From positions 94,374-158,373 of the forward strand of contig NZ_FQUG01000004.1 of NCBI RefSeq assembly GCF_900129225.1: a DNA stretch of 64,000 nucleotides, given 5' to 3'. Source of the DNA: Schwartzia succinivorans DSM 10502 (GTDB taxonomy: Bacteria > Bacillota > Negativicutes > Selenomonadales > Selenomonadaceae). The first letter of the stretch is position 1, and each line of letters begins with the position of its first letter. The notes under the pieces were generated by a model that saw nothing but the letters and a program-made list of their open reading frames with translations, searched no databases and was not told the origin of the DNA. The translations under genes were made by a program, and so were the position numbers. Shown piece by piece: positions 1 to 6,534 of this stretch.

Positions 1-195
1 AATCGCTACTATCTGGCGTGGCGAAGAGAAAAGAATATAGCACAAGAACAGATAGTTCAACCGCCAGCGGTAGAACCGCCCCGGGAGGTTGAAAATGCTG
101 TGCTTGATGTTTTTAAAAAAATAGCAGAACGAGCAGAAGAACCGCCCGTGGCGGTACCTCTGCTCCCGGGCAACGATTGCTCCGCTGAAATCTAA
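1..195 (+). CDS. C-terminal fragment of unidentified protein (partial)
   Basis: The first reading frame is open from base 1 to a TAA at 193-195, giving 64 codons. The visible tail is charged and proline-rich: an Arg/Lys-rich stretch (about residues 7-13) is followed by two Pro-Pro-x-Val type clusters and a helical segment. The codons look like real coding sequence, and a strong hairpin follows immediately at 234-265. The start lies outside the window. Low-complexity tails like this are common at the ends of plasmid mobilisation or replication proteins, but nothing here identifies the family. Confidence 0.45.
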   Translation, partial: NRYYLAWRREKNIAQEQIVQPPAVEPPREVENAVLDVFKKIAERAEEPPVAVPLLPGNDCSAEI

Positions 196-233
196 AAATC
201 AGCTACGCTAATTTTCAAAATTCAGCTACGCAA

Positions 234-265
234 AAAAGCACACTTCAAAGCTGAAGTGTGCTTTT
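234..265 (+). terminator. Hairpin terminator after the partial gene
   Basis: A perfect 11-bp inverted repeat (AGCACACTTCA and its complement) has a 4-base loop, A-rich sequence before it and TTTT after it. It lies about 40 bases past the stop of the plus-strand partial gene. A short direct repeat, TCAGCTACGC, occurs twice just upstream, near 199-231. Confidence 0.7.
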
Positions 266-297
266 GAAAGCTTAATAAATCAACATTTTACTGCACT

Positions 298-327
298 TTT
301 GCGTTTATTTGCGTCTATTTCGCATTT
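298..327 (+). repeat. Three tandem decamers, TTTGCGTTTA type
   Basis: Three consecutive 10-bp units read TTTGCGTTTA, TTTGCGTCTA and TTTCGCATTT. A close relative lies at 3504-3533 in the next large gap of the same element. A 10-bp period puts the GCG cores on one face of the helix, as in arrays of protein-binding sites. The binding protein is unknown. Confidence 0.5.
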
Positions 328-450
328 TCTACCGCTAAAGGTATAAATACACTCAACGAGCGGAAAAAACGCGATATGACGCGAATTTAAGCGTGTTTTT
401 GAATGCGAAAAACGAAAATCAGCGAGCAAATTTAAAAAAATCTGCTCGCG

Positions 451-501
451 CACAATAAAAAAACACTAATCAAATTAATTGATTAGTGCTTTTTTATTGT
501 G
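451..501. terminator. Long bidirectional terminator hairpin
   Basis: Arms of 23 bases match with one mismatch. They combine an outer CACAATAAAAAA/TTTTTTATTGTG part with an inner CACTAATCAA/TTGATTAGTG stem. A-runs on one side and T-runs on the other suit termination in both directions. It lies about 25 bases past the stop of the minus-strand gene at 527 and so should end its transcript. Confidence 0.75.
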
Positions 502-526
502 TTAGTATAAATTTGTTTATAGTATG

Positions 527-1147
527 TTAGAACTGTTTATTGTTTTTGAGCATTTCGACAGCCCAATCAGCCCCGGCGGATTCGGCTGCATTCTTTGCAA
601 GCTTGTATATATTCTTATCTTGAAGCGGATTTGAGTTTGTCTGGTCGTAGCTAATTGAATATATATATCCGTTTTCTATTTTGTAGAGATTTTCAAGAAG
701 CGAACAATAACGCGATATTTCATATATATCTGCGTTTAATGTATCTGAATGTCCGATGTACAGATTTTGCGGATTGTCTTGATGTCTACTTTCTTCGTAG
801 CATGACATTAAGACAATCTTTTTAACTGGCAAAGTAAAAAGGTATTCATTCTCTTTAATCAAACGGTCGATACATTGTTCGACTGTTTCTTTTGTATGTC
901 TGTTTTTTTGTAAATACAAGCGTCCGCGTGAATCTCCGTGGACTTCAATGTAAACTGCTTGTTCGCTCGGTTCGTATGCAAAATTGAGCATTTTGTTTTC
1001 TGCACTTCTGTCGTATTGCTTTAAAAGCTTCGCTTTAAGCATCACTACTTTATAGCCTGACGCATCTATTTTTGCATCAATTCTTTGTGCGAAGCAGATA
1101 TTTGAAAAGCATAAACATATAAAAACAAAGAGAAAAATCTTCTTCAT
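527..1147 (-). CDS. Secreted protein with His-Gly/Ser-Cys motifs, possible caspase-like peptidase
   Basis: 206 residues. A classic signal peptide (Lys-Lys, a hydrophobic core rich in Phe, then Cys-Phe-Ala) covers about residues 1-20, so the product is probably exported. After a hydrophobic strand (AVYIEV) comes His70-Gly71. After a second strand (KIVLM) comes Ser115-Cys116, followed by a basic region and the segment NLYIGHS. A hydrophobic strand then HG, and a second strand then SC 40-50 residues later, is the pattern of clan CD cysteine peptidases; that is my inference. The protein is homologous to the chromosomal product at 62766-63437 over nearly its full length (shared LMSCY, SRH, LYIG and a WAV-ML helix near the C-terminus). 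The ribosome site GGAAGTGATACT precedes the ATG. Substrate and partners are unknown. Confidence 0.7.
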   Translation of the reverse strand: MKKIFLFVFICLCFSNICFAQRIDAKIDASGYKVVMLKAKLLKQYDRSAENKMLNFAYEPSEQAVYIEVHGDSRGRLYLQKNRHTKETVEQCIDRLIKENEYLFTLPVKKIVLMSCYEESRHQDNPQNLYIGHSDTLNADIYEISRYCSLLENLYKIENGYIYSISYDQTNSNPLQDKNIYKLAKNAAESAGADWAVEMLKNNKQF

Positions 1148-1185
1148 AGTATCACTTCCTTCGTTAACATTTTATCATTTTTTGT

Positions 1186-1216
1186 ATAAAAAAGGCGGTA
1201 AAAACCGCCCTTTTTA
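1186..1216. terminator. Hairpin terminator after the 719-residue gene
   Basis: AAAGGCGGT and ACCGCCCTTT form a stem around an AAAA loop. A-rich and T-rich flanks allow use on both strands. It sits directly after the minus-strand stop at 1219 and separates it from the next minus-strand gene. Confidence 0.7.
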
Positions 1217-1218
1217 TT

Positions 1219-3378
1219 TCATGTATCAAAAATTTGATTTAATAACGCAACATTGATTTTTACTTGTTGCTCTATTTCTTTTTGTATTTCTTTTGTAAAA
1301 TCGTCTACACAACTTCCAAAGCTTCTTCCGCTGCTTTTTTGTTGTGTTTTATTTTCTTTCTGTGTACGTTTAACTTTTGCGGTGTTTAAGGTGTTAACAG
1401 TAAAATCGCTAATACGCGAAGCTTTTTTATTTGTGCTTGAAAGATTTTGCATGATATTGTTGAAAGCTTCTTTTATGTAGATGTTTTTTGTGTTTTCATC
1501 ACTTACATAAACACGCGTTATTGTCGTATCATCAACTGTTTTTGTTTCAACGATTAAAGCATCTTCGTTAATATTAAACGCATCTGCAAATTCAGCTAAT
1601 GTATATGTTTCGTTTGTTGCTACATCAGTTAACAGTGCATTGTTGTTTTCATCAAAAGAAGTACTAACAACTATATTACCGTCATTTACTGCGATTGTTG
1701 ATACATCATCTTGCACGATATTATTTTTAACAATATCTTTGTATGTGTTTATAGTAGCTTCATCTTCAATATTAAATATTGCGTCTTGCTTATCTGTTAA
1801 GATGACAGAAGAATCATCAATAACAACTCCAAGTCTGCCACCATCGCTATGAAGTAACGCATTTTCAATATAAATTTTTGAAGATGCTTTAATATCCTCG
1901 CAAGTCTCTTTGCTCATTTTAACTTCAGCAGGCATTGATTCAGTTACTTTAAAAGCTTCTTCATTAAGCATTTGTGCATAACCATTGTTAACATCAAATG
2001 AACAAATAGAGTTTTCTTCGTCATAGCGTACATTCGATACATCGCCAGCTATAGAAAATTGCTCTATTTCTTCGGATATTTGCGTTAATTTAATGTCTGC
2101 AAACTGTTTCTTTTGCTCGTCCGTTAATACTGTAACTTCGTCATATACTTTAAAACTCGTCTTAAATGTAGCTTTGCGTATATCTTTGTCATAGACATAT
2201 ATAACGATATTGTACTGTCCCGGTGTTGCTTCTTTACTAAGAAGAAATTCTTTGTTTTCTTTTGTAGTAAGTGTTTCTATTTCTTTTGATGGCATTTGAA
2301 CACGAACAACAAGTTTGTCGCTTTCTGTATCTTTAACATTAATAGTCGCACTGAGTTTTTCGTAAGCAGTAGGTATCTTTGGATTAAATTTGATGTCTAC
2401 TTTTGCGTTCTTATCTATATTAGACTGTTGAAATGTTAAATCTTTGCTAAGATGTGTTGTTGTGTCAGTACCCGCAGAATCTTGTTTTTTAGAGTCTTTT
2501 TTGTTATTTATACCCCCGGCGAAGATAGCACCAGCAGACAACAGGTCTTTTAAGATATTGCTTTTATTTTCTTTTACGGAATTATGTTTCGTTACTTTGC
2601 ATTGCTGTTGTGCTGTGTCCCAACTATAAGAATATGTTCCGTCGTTTGGTGGACAACAATGCGTAGCATCTGCTTGCACCCAACCATCGATAGCGCAGGA
2701 ACCGTCGCTTGTAGCGAGAGTAGCATTAGTGAGGGTATCGCGGTTAATTTGATACTTTTCTGTATTATCTATTTGAGCGAAGTCGCTTGCAGAAAGTTTA
2801 CTCATATCTATACTTGAGTCGGCAGAGCAGACCATGCGACTATCGGAAAGCTTTATGCAATTAGTTCCGCTGATATGCCCGTCCGCATCTATAGAACGGA
2901 ACTTGTAGTATGGATTATCAAAAGATGTTACGAAGTATTTCTTGTCGCTATCTGTATATACTGCATTTGCTGGTACTGAATAAATTTGATGCTCTGCTGT
3001 GTTGTCTATATTTAGTGATTTCACTTCTTTTGAGTTATCGTTACGAACTGTTGTATAGTTACATGATACTGTGCGAGAATCGCTTGAAACTGAGCATACT
3101 TCATATTGCTTACCGAGGCTTACAGTGCTTGTGCTATTGTCGCTTGCAGTAGTTTCGACAGTCAAATCTGATACTTTAACATACGCTTTACTGTTATCAG
3201 AATAAGAGAAAGTAGCAGAACCATTGTCTAAGTCGCTGAAATCGTTTTTCGTTAATGCTTGTGAAGCTTTAACTGCAAAAGTATCATCAGCGGAGGACTC
3301 GGCTGCATACGCAAGCGGTGAAAAGAACATCTGTGTAGTCAACAGAACTGCTATATGTTTGTTTATACTTTTTAGCAT
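1219..3378 (-). CDS. Large secreted protein with Cys cluster and Ig-like segment, function unknown
   Basis: 719 residues. An N-terminal signal peptide ends near AYAAES (about residue 27). The next 200 residues are Ser/Thr/Asp-rich with scattered cysteines (for example VSCNY, MVCSAD), typical of extracytoplasmic disulfide domains. A compact cysteine cluster (SC..DGW....THCCPP, then QQQCKV) lies near residues 227-262. A hydrophilic linker follows, then a beta-rich segment of Ig-like character around 325-410, then a long repetitive C-terminal half of short beta strands. The last 60 residues are basic and contain one more Cys (GSCVDD). The start has a good site (AAGGAG, 8 bases from ATG). Cysteine-rich exported plasmid proteins may be conjugation or surface-adhesion factors, but I do not recognise the family. 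Confidence 0.75.
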   Translation of the reverse strand: MLKSINKHIAVLLTTQMFFSPLAYAAESSADDTFAVKASQALTKNDFSDLDNGSATFSYSDNSKAYVKVSDLTVETTASDNSTSTVSLGKQYEVCSVSSDSRTVSCNYTTVRNDNSKEVKSLNIDNTAEHQIYSVPANAVYTDSDKKYFVTSFDNPYYKFRSIDADGHISGTNCIKLSDSRMVCSADSSIDMSKLSASDFAQIDNTEKYQINRDTLTNATLATSDGSCAIDGWVQADATHCCPPNDGTYSYSWDTAQQQCKVTKHNSVKENKSNILKDLLSAGAIFAGGINNKKDSKKQDSAGTDTTTHLSKDLTFQQSNIDKNAKVDIKFNPKIPTAYEKLSATINVKDTESDKLVVRVQMPSKEIETLTTKENKEFLLSKEATPGQYNIVIYVYDKDIRKATFKTSFKVYDEVTVLTDEQKKQFADIKLTQISEEIEQFSIAGDVSNVRYDEENSICSFDVNNGYAQMLNEEAFKVTESMPAEVKMSKETCEDIKASSKIYIENALLHSDGGRLGVVIDDSSVILTDKQDAIFNIEDEATINTYKDIVKNNIVQDDVSTIAVNDGNIVVSTSFDENNNALLTDVATNETYTLAEFADAFNINEDALIVETKTVDDTTITRVYVSDENTKNIYIKEAFNNIMQNLSSTNKKASRISDFTVNTLNTAKVKRTQKENKTQQKSSGRSFGSCVDDFTKEIQKEIEQQVKINVALLNQIFDT

Positions 3379-3436
3379 ATTGATTCATCTCCTTCTTAGT
3401 GTTTACAAGTGTTGCGAAGATTTAAGGGACGCTATA

Positions 3437-3464
3437 ATTATATGTAATTCTATCAAAATTACAA
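3437..3464 (-). promoter_or_regulatory. Promoter of the 719-residue gene with overlapping inverted repeat
   Basis: On the minus strand, TTGTAA (3459-3464) and TATAAT (3437-3442) are separated by 16 bases, about 60 bases before the start codon. An inverted repeat TGTAATT-N7-AATTACA (3443-3463) fills the space between them, a likely operator position. These are sequence matches only. Confidence 0.5.
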
Positions 3465-3503
3465 ATTATAACGCAAAATAAACGAAAAACTAAATCATCG
3501 TTT

Positions 3504-3533
3504 TTTGCGTTTAATTCGCTTTATTTCGCATTT
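3504..3533 (+). repeat. Second copy of the tandem decamer block
   Basis: TTTGCGTTTA, ATTCGCTTTA and TTTCGCATTT in series, matching the block at 298-327 in most positions. Related sequence (TTTTCGTTTATTTTGCGTTA) lies just beside it on the other strand at about 3470-3490. The repeat lies between the promoter of the 719-residue gene and the hairpin at 3535-3570. Confidence 0.5.
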
Positions 3534-3534
3534 T

Positions 3535-3570
3535 TATGCTAATCAAGTATATTTTTACTTGATTAGCATA
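3535..3570. terminator. Bidirectional terminator after the primase-like gene
   Basis: A perfect 15-bp stem, TATGCTAATCAAGTA and its complement, with a short T-rich loop. It lies about 35 bases past the minus-strand stop at 3604. Its core (CTAATCAA) resembles that of the hairpin at 451-501. Confidence 0.7.
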
Positions 3571-3603
3571 ATCTCGCGAAATAGAGCTATTCACGCTTAA
3601 ATA

Positions 3604-4449
3604 TCATATAGTTGCAAGACAATTATTCCAACTCGCTTTAGACGGTGATATTCTTCTGTAAATTTTTTCGTTTGAGATGTCATTAATACATTTTGAAGCT
3701 ATGACTACTTCTTTGATTTGTTCATTCAATAAGATTTTATTTATCGCTCGGATTCTTTGCGGATTACCAATACTTACAAATAAGCCATTGCGTATTTTAT
3801 TAAATCTTTTATTTAGTTCGTAAAGGCTCATAGCTTCTAAAGCAGTAGTGCATATGTAAGCAGTATCATAGTTTTCTATGTCTGCGAAAGACCAACATTC
3901 GGAAGGTGATACGCCATACAATAATCTATAGAATTCGTTTCTTAAATCTGTTCCAACACGCTCCCCGTAGTTTTTTTCTTTATTCAAAAAAACTATGTTA
4001 TCAAATCCGTAGTTGTCAGAAAGATAAAGCAAATTGTCAGATTCTAATTTATTGATTAAATCCTTCGATATCTTCTTCATCGTTAAGTAGTTAACTAATG
4101 CGTCATCATAGTTTAATTTACTTGGAATACTGAATTGATGAGGTTTATTCTTTTCAGAAAATTGATATTCGTCTTTCGATAGTTCGCAAACTGCTGAATA
4201 AAAGTCATAGTTCAAATATCGCACAAGAAAATCGATAGCGTTAGCACTTGCAAAAGTACCAGCTTTGTTTATTTGTTTACCACTTGTGAGGTCGATATAA
4301 CCGTACCCGGTTTTAGATATTTGTATAGCTGGGTTTGACTTCATTTCTATGTAGTTCAAACTCACTGATTTAAACAAATCGCTATGATTTTTTTCACAAA
4401 ACTTATATAAACTTGCTTTTCTTGCTTTTGTTATTTTATCTGATGGCAT
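3604..4449 (-). CDS. DUF3991/TOPRIM-type primase-like protein, catalytic residues apparently lost
   Basis: 281 residues from the ATG at 4449, which has AAAGGAG 9 bases upstream; an upstream TTG at 4458 is less well placed. The N-terminal third resembles the DUF3991-linked domain found in plasmid and ICE primase-like proteins (ANAIDFLVRYLNYDF near residues 70-84, compare the usual G-x-AIDFL). A middle segment (YLTMKKISKDLI) fits DUF3991. The C-terminal part sits where a TOPRIM domain is expected (TALEAMSLYEL, then LFVSIGNPQR). The usual catalytic Glu and the Asp-x-Asp pair are not evident, with ICTTALEA and VVIASKC in those places. It may bind DNA or act as an accessory replication protein. 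The family assignment is inference. Confidence 0.55.
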   Translation of the reverse strand: MPSDKITKARKASLYKFCEKNHSDLFKSVSLNYIEMKSNPAIQISKTGYGYIDLTSGKQINKAGTFASANAIDFLVRYLNYDFYSAVCELSKDEYQFSEKNKPHQFSIPSKLNYDDALVNYLTMKKISKDLINKLESDNLLYLSDNYGFDNIVFLNKEKNYGERVGTDLRNEFYRLLYGVSPSECWSFADIENYDTAYICTTALEAMSLYELNKRFNKIRNGLFVSIGNPQRIRAINKILLNEQIKEVVIASKCINDISNEKIYRRISPSKASWNNCLATI

Positions 4450-4783
4450 AGTTGCCAACTCCTTTCTAGTATATATATATTTTTTTTCGGAATTGATATA
4501 ACCGCATCTGTTTAGTTTGGTACTTTAAGATATTCGCGGTTAAACTTGAATATGTTCTTAAAGTTGATTTTTTCTTGTAAAAAGAACCTCAGCTTTTCTC
4601 TTCTCTATGGCAAAAGGAAGAGCCGTTGCCCCGGGACGGATTTCTCCGAAGTTTTCTTTAATAAAAACTAGCGTCTGGTGAACTATTTATTTAATATCGC
4701 GAGTAGCGTATATTAAGTTAACGACTAGATGCGTTCATATCAATTCCGCTTGTAATTAGTATTTATATGTACAACTGTGTAGG

Positions 4784-4865
4784 TCGTCACTTTACTACTA
4801 GTTTTTTTAAGTTAGCTCACCACTTTATCACTCAAAATCATGCTCAGGTCACCACTTTATTACTC
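4784..4865 (+). repeat. Iteron-like repeats, set A (three imperfect copies)
   Basis: Copies begin at 4784 (TCGTCACTTTACTAC), 4817 (TCACCACTTTATCAC) and 4849 (TCACCACTTTATTAC). Spacings are 33 and 32 bases, about three helical turns. The TCACCA-x-TTT core is shared with the set B repeats, so these look like diverged iterons. Confidence 0.55.
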
Positions 4866-4973
4866 ATTAAGTTTGCTTCTGCTCCGCAGTATATACATAT
4901 ATATATTAAAAGCGTATACGCAAACGCAAAAATGCTTTCAAATGCTGATTTTTCGCAGTTTTACAGAATTTGC

Positions 4974-5102
4974 TATTCACCAGTTTGCACATATTATTTT
5001 TGCTCGTATTCACCAGTTTGCACATATTTTTTACTCGTATTCACCAGTTTGCACATATTTTTTGCCATTTATATTGCTCGTATTCACCAGTTTGCACATA
5101 TT
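4974..5102 (+). repeat. Iterons, set B (four copies of a 22-bp repeat)
   Basis: Four copies of TATTCACCAGTTTGCACATATT start at 4974, 5007, 5038 and 5081 and are identical over the 22-bp core. Spacings are 33, 31 and 43 bases, close to three, three and four helical turns. The last copy abuts the rep stop codon. Such repeats are normally the binding sites of a cognate Rep protein in iteron-controlled plasmids. Confidence 0.85.
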
Positions 5103-6080
5103 TTATAATTTTAAATCTCCGCTCTCTATCGCTGCAATTTTCTTGTTATCTTTTTCTTTTTGAGATTGTTTGTTAACAATCAATTTAATTGAGAATAGCT
5201 TTTTCTTTAGTTTTATTGGTGTGTAGTCTATGATTTCTTTTTCTTTTTTTGCTAATTCAAGAAAATCAAAAACCCTTTTTACAAACCTGTCGTAATGTGC
5301 TTTTGTTATTTTTTCGCTGGCCATTTCTTCAACTTTCTTCTGCAAGTCTATCATTGTGATAGTATCTTGCATTTTACCTTTTTTAATGCCACCAATTCTC
5401 TGAATAAGATAATCAGCTATAGCTATTTGAACATCATTTGCACAGTTTGATTTAAGTAACTTCACTGGAACATTAATAAAAGTGTTCCAAATCTCGTTAT
5501 ACCTCATTAAAATGGGAACCTTATCAATTTTATAGCGTATTTTCTGCTCACCGCGCCATGTTCTGAACCCAGTTGTAAGCTGAATCATCTGTGTTCGAAT
5601 AATAAAAGTGTCATTGAAAAAGTACGGCTTTATTAAAGAATAGTCTTTGCCCGTTTCTTCTCTTCGTGCGTATTCGTCGCAGATATTCAAACAAATAAAC
5701 GTTGTTGAAAGCTTTCGCATAGTAGCATCGAGTTTTAAAAGGTTTCTTTCTCCGCGACCAAGACCGCTTTTCAAAAGTATCTCATTCGCAGAAAATGAGT
5801 AGTTATCATCTTTCTTTTCTTTAATTAGTGTGCAAACTGCTTGAAATATACGCATGTCAGTTGGTGTTAAGCGTTTGCTTACTACTGCTGACGGGTTCCA
5901 TGGTTCGTCTGATTTGATTATTTTTTGTTCCTTTTTCTTTTTTAAATCTTCTTCGAAAATTAGCTTGACTTTCGTGTAGATTCCACCATGCGTTCCGCTG
6001 ATTTTCACGCGCGTATCAGTCGAAGTGAGATTCTTATTGACATTACTGTTCTGCATTTTGAAGTTGTTTTTCTTTGCCAT
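5103..6080 (-). CDS. Plasmid replication initiator protein (winged-helix Rep)
   Basis: 325 residues. The basic N-terminus is followed by a helix-rich domain beginning TPTDMRIFQAVCTLI (near residue 87) with an adjacent NEILLKSGLGRGERNLL helix-turn-helix-like segment. A second, similar winged-helix-like half covers roughly residues 185-320 and ends in a Lys-rich strand. Two winged-helix halves are the usual build of iteron-binding initiators (RepE/RepA/Rep_3-like); the exact family is uncertain. I chose the ATG at 6080 because AAAGGAAG lies 8 bases upstream; a GTG at 6089 would overlap that site. Neighbours support the role: iterons follow directly, and an apparent copy-control region precedes it. 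It probably binds the iterons and opens the origin. Confidence 0.75.
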   Translation of the reverse strand: MAKKNNFKMQNSNVNKNLTSTDTRVKISGTHGGIYTKVKLIFEEDLKKKKEQKIIKSDEPWNPSAVVSKRLTPTDMRIFQAVCTLIKEKKDDNYSFSANEILLKSGLGRGERNLLKLDATMRKLSTTFICLNICDEYARREETGKDYSLIKPYFFNDTFIIRTQMIQLTTGFRTWRGEQKIRYKIDKVPILMRYNEIWNTFINVPVKLLKSNCANDVQIAIADYLIQRIGGIKKGKMQDTITMIDLQKKVEEMASEKITKAHYDRFVKRVFDFLELAKKEKEIIDYTPIKLKKKLFSIKLIVNKQSQKEKDNKKIAAIESGDLKL

Positions 6081-6102
6081 AGTTGGCACTTCCTTTCTTT
6101 AC

Positions 6103-6138
6103 AATAAAAAAACGGCAATGATAAAGAATCATTGCCGA
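6103..6138 (-). terminator. Attenuator terminator in the rep leader
   Basis: Read on the minus strand, CGGCAATGAT and ATCATTGCCG form a stem with a short TCTTT loop, followed at once by seven T residues. It lies within the predicted rep leader, only about 25 bases before the rep start, so transcripts could end before rep. This placement is typical of attenuator control by a counter-transcribed RNA. Confidence 0.7.
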
Positions 6139-6173
6139 ACCTGCTTTTATTTTTCGTATCTTTTTGATTTTTT

Positions 6174-6182
6174 TGCTATAAT
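6174..6182 (+). promoter_or_regulatory. Extended -10 promoter of the putative antisense RNA
   Basis: TGCTATAAT is a perfect extended -10 on the plus strand, opposite in direction to rep. No strong -35 is present, as is common for this promoter class. Transcription would begin near 6189 and run into the hairpin at 6225-6262. Confidence 0.55.
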
Positions 6183-6188
6183 GTTATA

Positions 6189-6266
6189 TAGAAAGATGAA
6201 AGCAAGTTCGGTTGTTCTTCATCATGTGCCTTCTGAGTAGTTGGTAGCTATTCAGAGGGCTTATTT
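6189..6266 (+). ncRNA. Putative counter-transcribed RNA against the rep leader
   Basis: An extended -10 promoter lies just upstream, and a hairpin with GCCTTCTGAGTAG/CTATTCAGAGGGC arms (G-U pairs included) followed by a T-rich tail ends the unit. That gives an RNA of about 75 bases, fully antisense to the 5' part of the predicted rep mRNA. A 14-codon frame within it has no properly spaced ribosome site. By analogy with pT181 and pIP501-type systems it would favour folding of the attenuator at 6103-6138 and so limit Rep synthesis. The architecture is visible; the function is inferred. Confidence 0.55.
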
Positions 6267-6268
6267 AT

Positions 6269-6277
6269 ATTATAACA
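6269..6277 (-). promoter_or_regulatory. Extended -10 promoter of rep
   Basis: On the minus strand TGTTATAAT forms an extended -10. A start near 6262 would give a rep leader of about 180 bases that spans the antisense RNA region and the attenuator hairpin. Confidence 0.5.
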
Positions 6278-6320
6278 AAAACTTATTTCAACTCGAAAAA
6301 ATAACAACGCAAAAACACAA

Positions 6321-6347
6321 AAACCCGCGATTTCACGCGGGTTTTTT
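6321..6347. terminator. Bidirectional hairpin near the element boundary
   Basis: AAACCCGCG and CGCGGGTTT form a strong stem, with T-run TTTTTT on the plus side. It is followed by a direct repeat of GGTAACAAAAA (6349-6370). It insulates the rep promoter from the chromosomal genes to the right. Confidence 0.65.
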
Positions 6348-6504
6348 AGGTAACAAAAAGGTAACAAAAAAGTTTTACTGTATTGCATTTTCTCGCGTTT
6401 TTCGATTTTTTTAACGCACGAATGTACTAAAAAAGTTGAATTTTGCCTAAAAACACGTTTAAAATGCAATTCTCGAAGTCTCAAATTTCTGTACTGATTT
6501 TGGC

Positions 6505-6534
6505 AAGAAAACACACCCTGCCGCAGAGTGTGTT
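6505..6534 (-). terminator. Terminator of the scpA-scpB end of the operon
   Basis: AACACAC and GTGTGTT arms enclose a CTGC/GCAG inner pairing; TTTTCTT follows on the minus strand. It lies shortly after the scpB stop and is the first feature with chromosomal character. Confidence 0.65.

Larger units (their letters stand above)
196..526. other. Intergenic region with decamer repeats and two hairpins
   Basis: This 330-base gap separates the plus-strand partial gene from the convergent minus-strand gene at 527-1147. It contains the terminator at 234-265, a 10-bp repeat block at 298-327, an inverted repeat with GCGAGCA/TGCTCGC arms (422-449), and a long hairpin at 451-501. No credible open reading frame is seen. 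Confidence 0.6.
4450..5102. other. Probable replication origin region between the primase-like gene and rep
   Basis: 650 bases without a credible gene. From left to right it holds a 7-bp inverted repeat TAACCGC/GCGGTTA (4499-4542), a small GC-rich patch around 4600-4650, three imperfect TCACCACTTTATTAC repeats (4784-4865), an AT-rich stretch (4870-4930) and four TATTCACCAGTTTGCACATATT repeats (4974-5102). Short open frames here only read through the repeats. Iterons plus an AT-rich stretch beside an initiator gene suggest an origin. No clear DnaA box was seen. Confidence 0.55.
1..6500. mobile_element. Plasmid-like or integrated plasmid-derived segment (left end outside window)
   Basis: This part is clearly more AT-rich than the housekeeping genes that follow. 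It carries a replication initiator, iteron arrays, a primase-like protein and two secreted proteins of no obvious housekeeping role. Its intergenic regions are long and full of inverted and direct repeats, while the neighbouring chromosome is tightly packed. The change occurs between the hairpin at 6321-6347 and the scpB terminator near 6510. No integrase, transposase or clear attachment site is visible. It may be an integrated plasmid, an ICE/IME whose integration genes lie to the left, or a chimeric contig join. The right boundary is approximate. Confidence 0.6.

Noticed and set aside
4767..5176. Overlapping plus-strand open frames of 68 to 113 codons
   Set aside because: They read through the iterons, so their products are just repeats of the same short peptide (HQFAHI-type). 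No ribosome site or family was seen.
6195..6239. A 14-codon frame inside the antisense RNA
   Set aside because: The purine stretch touches the start codon, leaving no spacing. A regulatory RNA explains the unit better than a peptide or toxin.
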